From NCBI GenBank assembly GCA_902778145.1, contig CACYWW010000018.1, positions 1 to 50,604 on the forward strand: DNA of 50,604 bases. Direction: 5' to 3'. This document shows, in pieces, positions 49,404 through 50,604 of this stretch (position 1 is the first letter of the stretch; each line of letters starts with the position of its first letter). The stretch comes from an uncultured Ruminococcus sp. GTDB lineage: Bacteria > Bacillota > Clostridia > Oscillospirales > CAG-272. The notes under the pieces are model-generated. The model was not told where the DNA came from. It made no database searches and was given only the letters and a program-made list of their open reading frames with translations. The translations under genes and the position numbers were made by a program.

Positions 49404-50604
49404 TTATCCTCCTTCCTCGGTTTCTTCTCCGTCGTCGCCGTAGTGTACCTTGATCGGCGCGCAGGAGATATACTCCACCGAAACGCCCTGCCTCGTGTCC
49501 TCCGAAAAGCGGGTCTGTTCCTCCGGGATCTCGAGATAGCCGACGAAGCGGTAGTAGATCACCACGCGCTGGGTGCGGTTCTTGCCCACGCCCTCGGTCT
49601 CGTGCACCTCGATCCGGTCGATCAGCTCGGTCAGAAGATTCTTCGTCAGCATCTTCATTTCCATAAAGCGCCGGATCGCGCGGACGAACTTGTCCCGCTC
49701 GTAGCGGCGGTCTTCGAGATCCTTCATCTTCTCCTGCAAAACGATGATCCGCTCCTTCAGCCGCCCGCGTTCCTCGTTGTACTCGCGGGAGAGGATCATA
49801 AAATCCTCGTCCGAGACCTTTTCGCTCAGGTTGTTCTCGTAGAGCTGCTTCAAAAGCTTCGGGATCAGCTCCAGCCGCTTGGTCGCCTTGGTAAGCTCCC
49901 CGGTCGTCTGCTTGTGAGCCGTCTGATACTCCTTATCGCTCTTTCGCGCTAAGATCTCGGCGAAACGGTCCTCGTCGTTCCGCAGATAGTCCGCGAGTCT
50001 GCGCAGCTCCATCGTCACGATGGTGTAGAGCGCGTCGGCGCGGATATAGTGGCGGGTCTTGCAGGTGCCGCGATAGTCCTTTTCGTAGTTTGAACAGGAG
50101 AAAAAGTGGATATCCTTATTGGTGGTGCTGGTGTGATACCACAGCTTTTTCCCGCAGTCCGCGCAGTAGACGAGATCGCAGAAGATGCTTTTCGGACCGT
50201 TTTCCTCCTTCGGCGGGCGGCGCTTGGTCTTGCCGATCAGCTTCTGCACCTTTTCAAAGGTGGAGCGGTCGACGATGGGCTCGTGCACGTCGCGGAAGAT
50301 CATCTGATTCTCCTTCGGATTTTCAAGACGCTGCTTGTTTTTGAAGGACTTGGAGTAGGTCTTGAAATTGATGACGTCTCCGCAGTATTCCTGCCGCGAG
50401 AGGATGCCGGCGATCGTGGAGCATTTCCACTTGCAGGGATTGGGCTGAGTCTTCTTGCCGCCTCTGCCCACGCCCTTTTCGTGCCAATAGGCGGTGCAGT
50501 TGAGATGCCCCTCGTCCTGCATGATGCGGGCGATGGTGTCGATGCCGTTGCCTTCGAGATAGAGCTTGAAGATCTCCCGCACCACCGGCGCCGCCTCCGG
50601 GTCG
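49404..50604 (-). CDS. Large serine recombinase, C-terminal part (truncated by window end)
   Basis: The reading frame is open to the window edge; about 400 C-terminal residues are seen and the N-terminal catalytic resolvase domain lies outside. Visible: the Recombinase domain (VVREIFKLYLEGNGIDTIARIMQDEGHL and CSTIAGILSRQEYCGDVINFKT), a zinc ribbon (YCADCGKKLWYH...FSCSNYEKDYRGTCKTRHYIR), a coiled coil (about 270-330 of the visible part) and a DUF4368-like tail (LTKNLLTELIDRIEVHETEG...VVIYYRFVGYLEIPEE). This matches TnpX/TndX-type recombinases of clostridial mobilisable elements. The gene is more GC-rich than its surroundings, consistent with transfer. The element end probably lies in 49036-49403. 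Confidence 0.93.
   Translation of the reverse strand, partial: DPEAAPVVREIFKLYLEGNGIDTIARIMQDEGHLNCTAYWHEKGVGRGGKKTQPNPCKWKCSTIAGILSRQEYCGDVINFKTYSKSFKNKQRLENPKENQMIFRDVHEPIVDRSTFEKVQKLIGKTKRRPPKEENGPKSIFCDLVYCADCGKKLWYHTSTTNKDIHFFSCSNYEKDYRGTCKTRHYIRADALYTIVTMELRRLADYLRNDEDRFAEILARKSDKEYQTAHKQTTGELTKATKRLELIPKLLKQLYENNLSEKVSDEDFMILSREYNEERGRLKERIIVLQEKMKDLEDRRYERDKFVRAIRRFMEMKMLTKNLLTELIDRIEVHETEGVGKNRTQRVVIYYRFVGYLEIPEEQTRFSEDTRQGVSVEYISCAPIKVHYGDDGEETEEGG

Noticed and set aside
49263-49952. 229-codon plus-strand frame opposite the serine recombinase
   Set aside because: It is antisense to a well-supported recombinase gene, starts inside the tRNA-like locus and crosses two terminators.

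Overview
The window looks like chromosomal DNA of an anaerobic, gut-type Clostridia (Firmicutes) with moderate-to-high GC. The pointers are an oxygen-sensitive class III ribonucleotide reductase with its activase, the gdpP-rplI-dnaB and tilS-hpt-ftsH gene orders, a cohesin/dockerin surface pair of the kind seen in Ruminococcus-like bacteria, strong sigma-A promoters with 17-bp spacers, and a TnpX-like large serine recombinase. No species can be named from sequence alone.

Layout. 1-261: a hairpin array. 262-5921 (minus): nrdG, nrdD (fused to a redoxin domain), trxB, a DUF1893 gene, trmO and a small membrane protein. 6035-13976 (plus): gdpP, rplI, dnaB, tilS, hpt, ftsH. 14029-15784: a TPR/DUF4037 pair. 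15806-16129: a MITE-like hairpin element (copy A). 16142-24564 (minus): a lipoprotein, then asnA, ispE, a cohesin membrane protein and a giant leucine-rich-repeat dockerin protein. 24712-31177 (minus): hpf, a GH3 hexosaminidase, thyA, a DHFR-glycerol-3-phosphate-dehydrogenase fusion, mreB and a solute-binding lipoprotein. 31309-33202 (minus): a BtuF/FecB-like lipoprotein and a DUF4380 protein. 33325-35405 (plus): a MecA-like adaptor, a family 4 uracil-DNA glycosylase and an AEC transporter. 35426-35710: element copy B. 35731-37823 (minus): a phosphatase, ybaK and a TIM-barrel epimerase. 37955-38511: five structured tandem units, then tRNA-Ala. 38703-40352: membrane proteins. 40545-42558: GATase-less guaA and an unknown gene. 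42605-46753 (minus): GDPD, two unknowns and two CobW-type GTPases, one extremely His/Asp-rich. 46955-48714 (plus): an FRG-domain protein coupled to a sirtuin. 48811-49403: tRNA-Leu, initiator tRNA, and an unexplained tRNA-like RNA locus. 49404-end: a serine recombinase cut by the window edge.

How things fit together. NrdG/NrdD make dNTPs anaerobically; the redoxin domain on NrdD and the adjacent thioredoxin reductase suggest that electrons come from a thioredoxin-type system. ThyA and DHFR complete thymidylate synthesis. The cohesin protein is membrane-anchored and the neighbouring 1430-aa repeat protein ends in a dockerin, so the pair may assemble on the cell surface.

The least conventional material is non-coding: (i) two copies of a hairpin-array element, both sitting in the loop of what reads as a pre-existing terminator stem; (ii) a third array of the same architecture but different linker sequence; (iii) five 86-nt multistem tandem units with a compensatory base change; and (iv) a 117-nt RNA-like locus whose ends fold like a tRNA acceptor/T arm, with CCA, a terminator, and an overlapping 31-codon reading frame.
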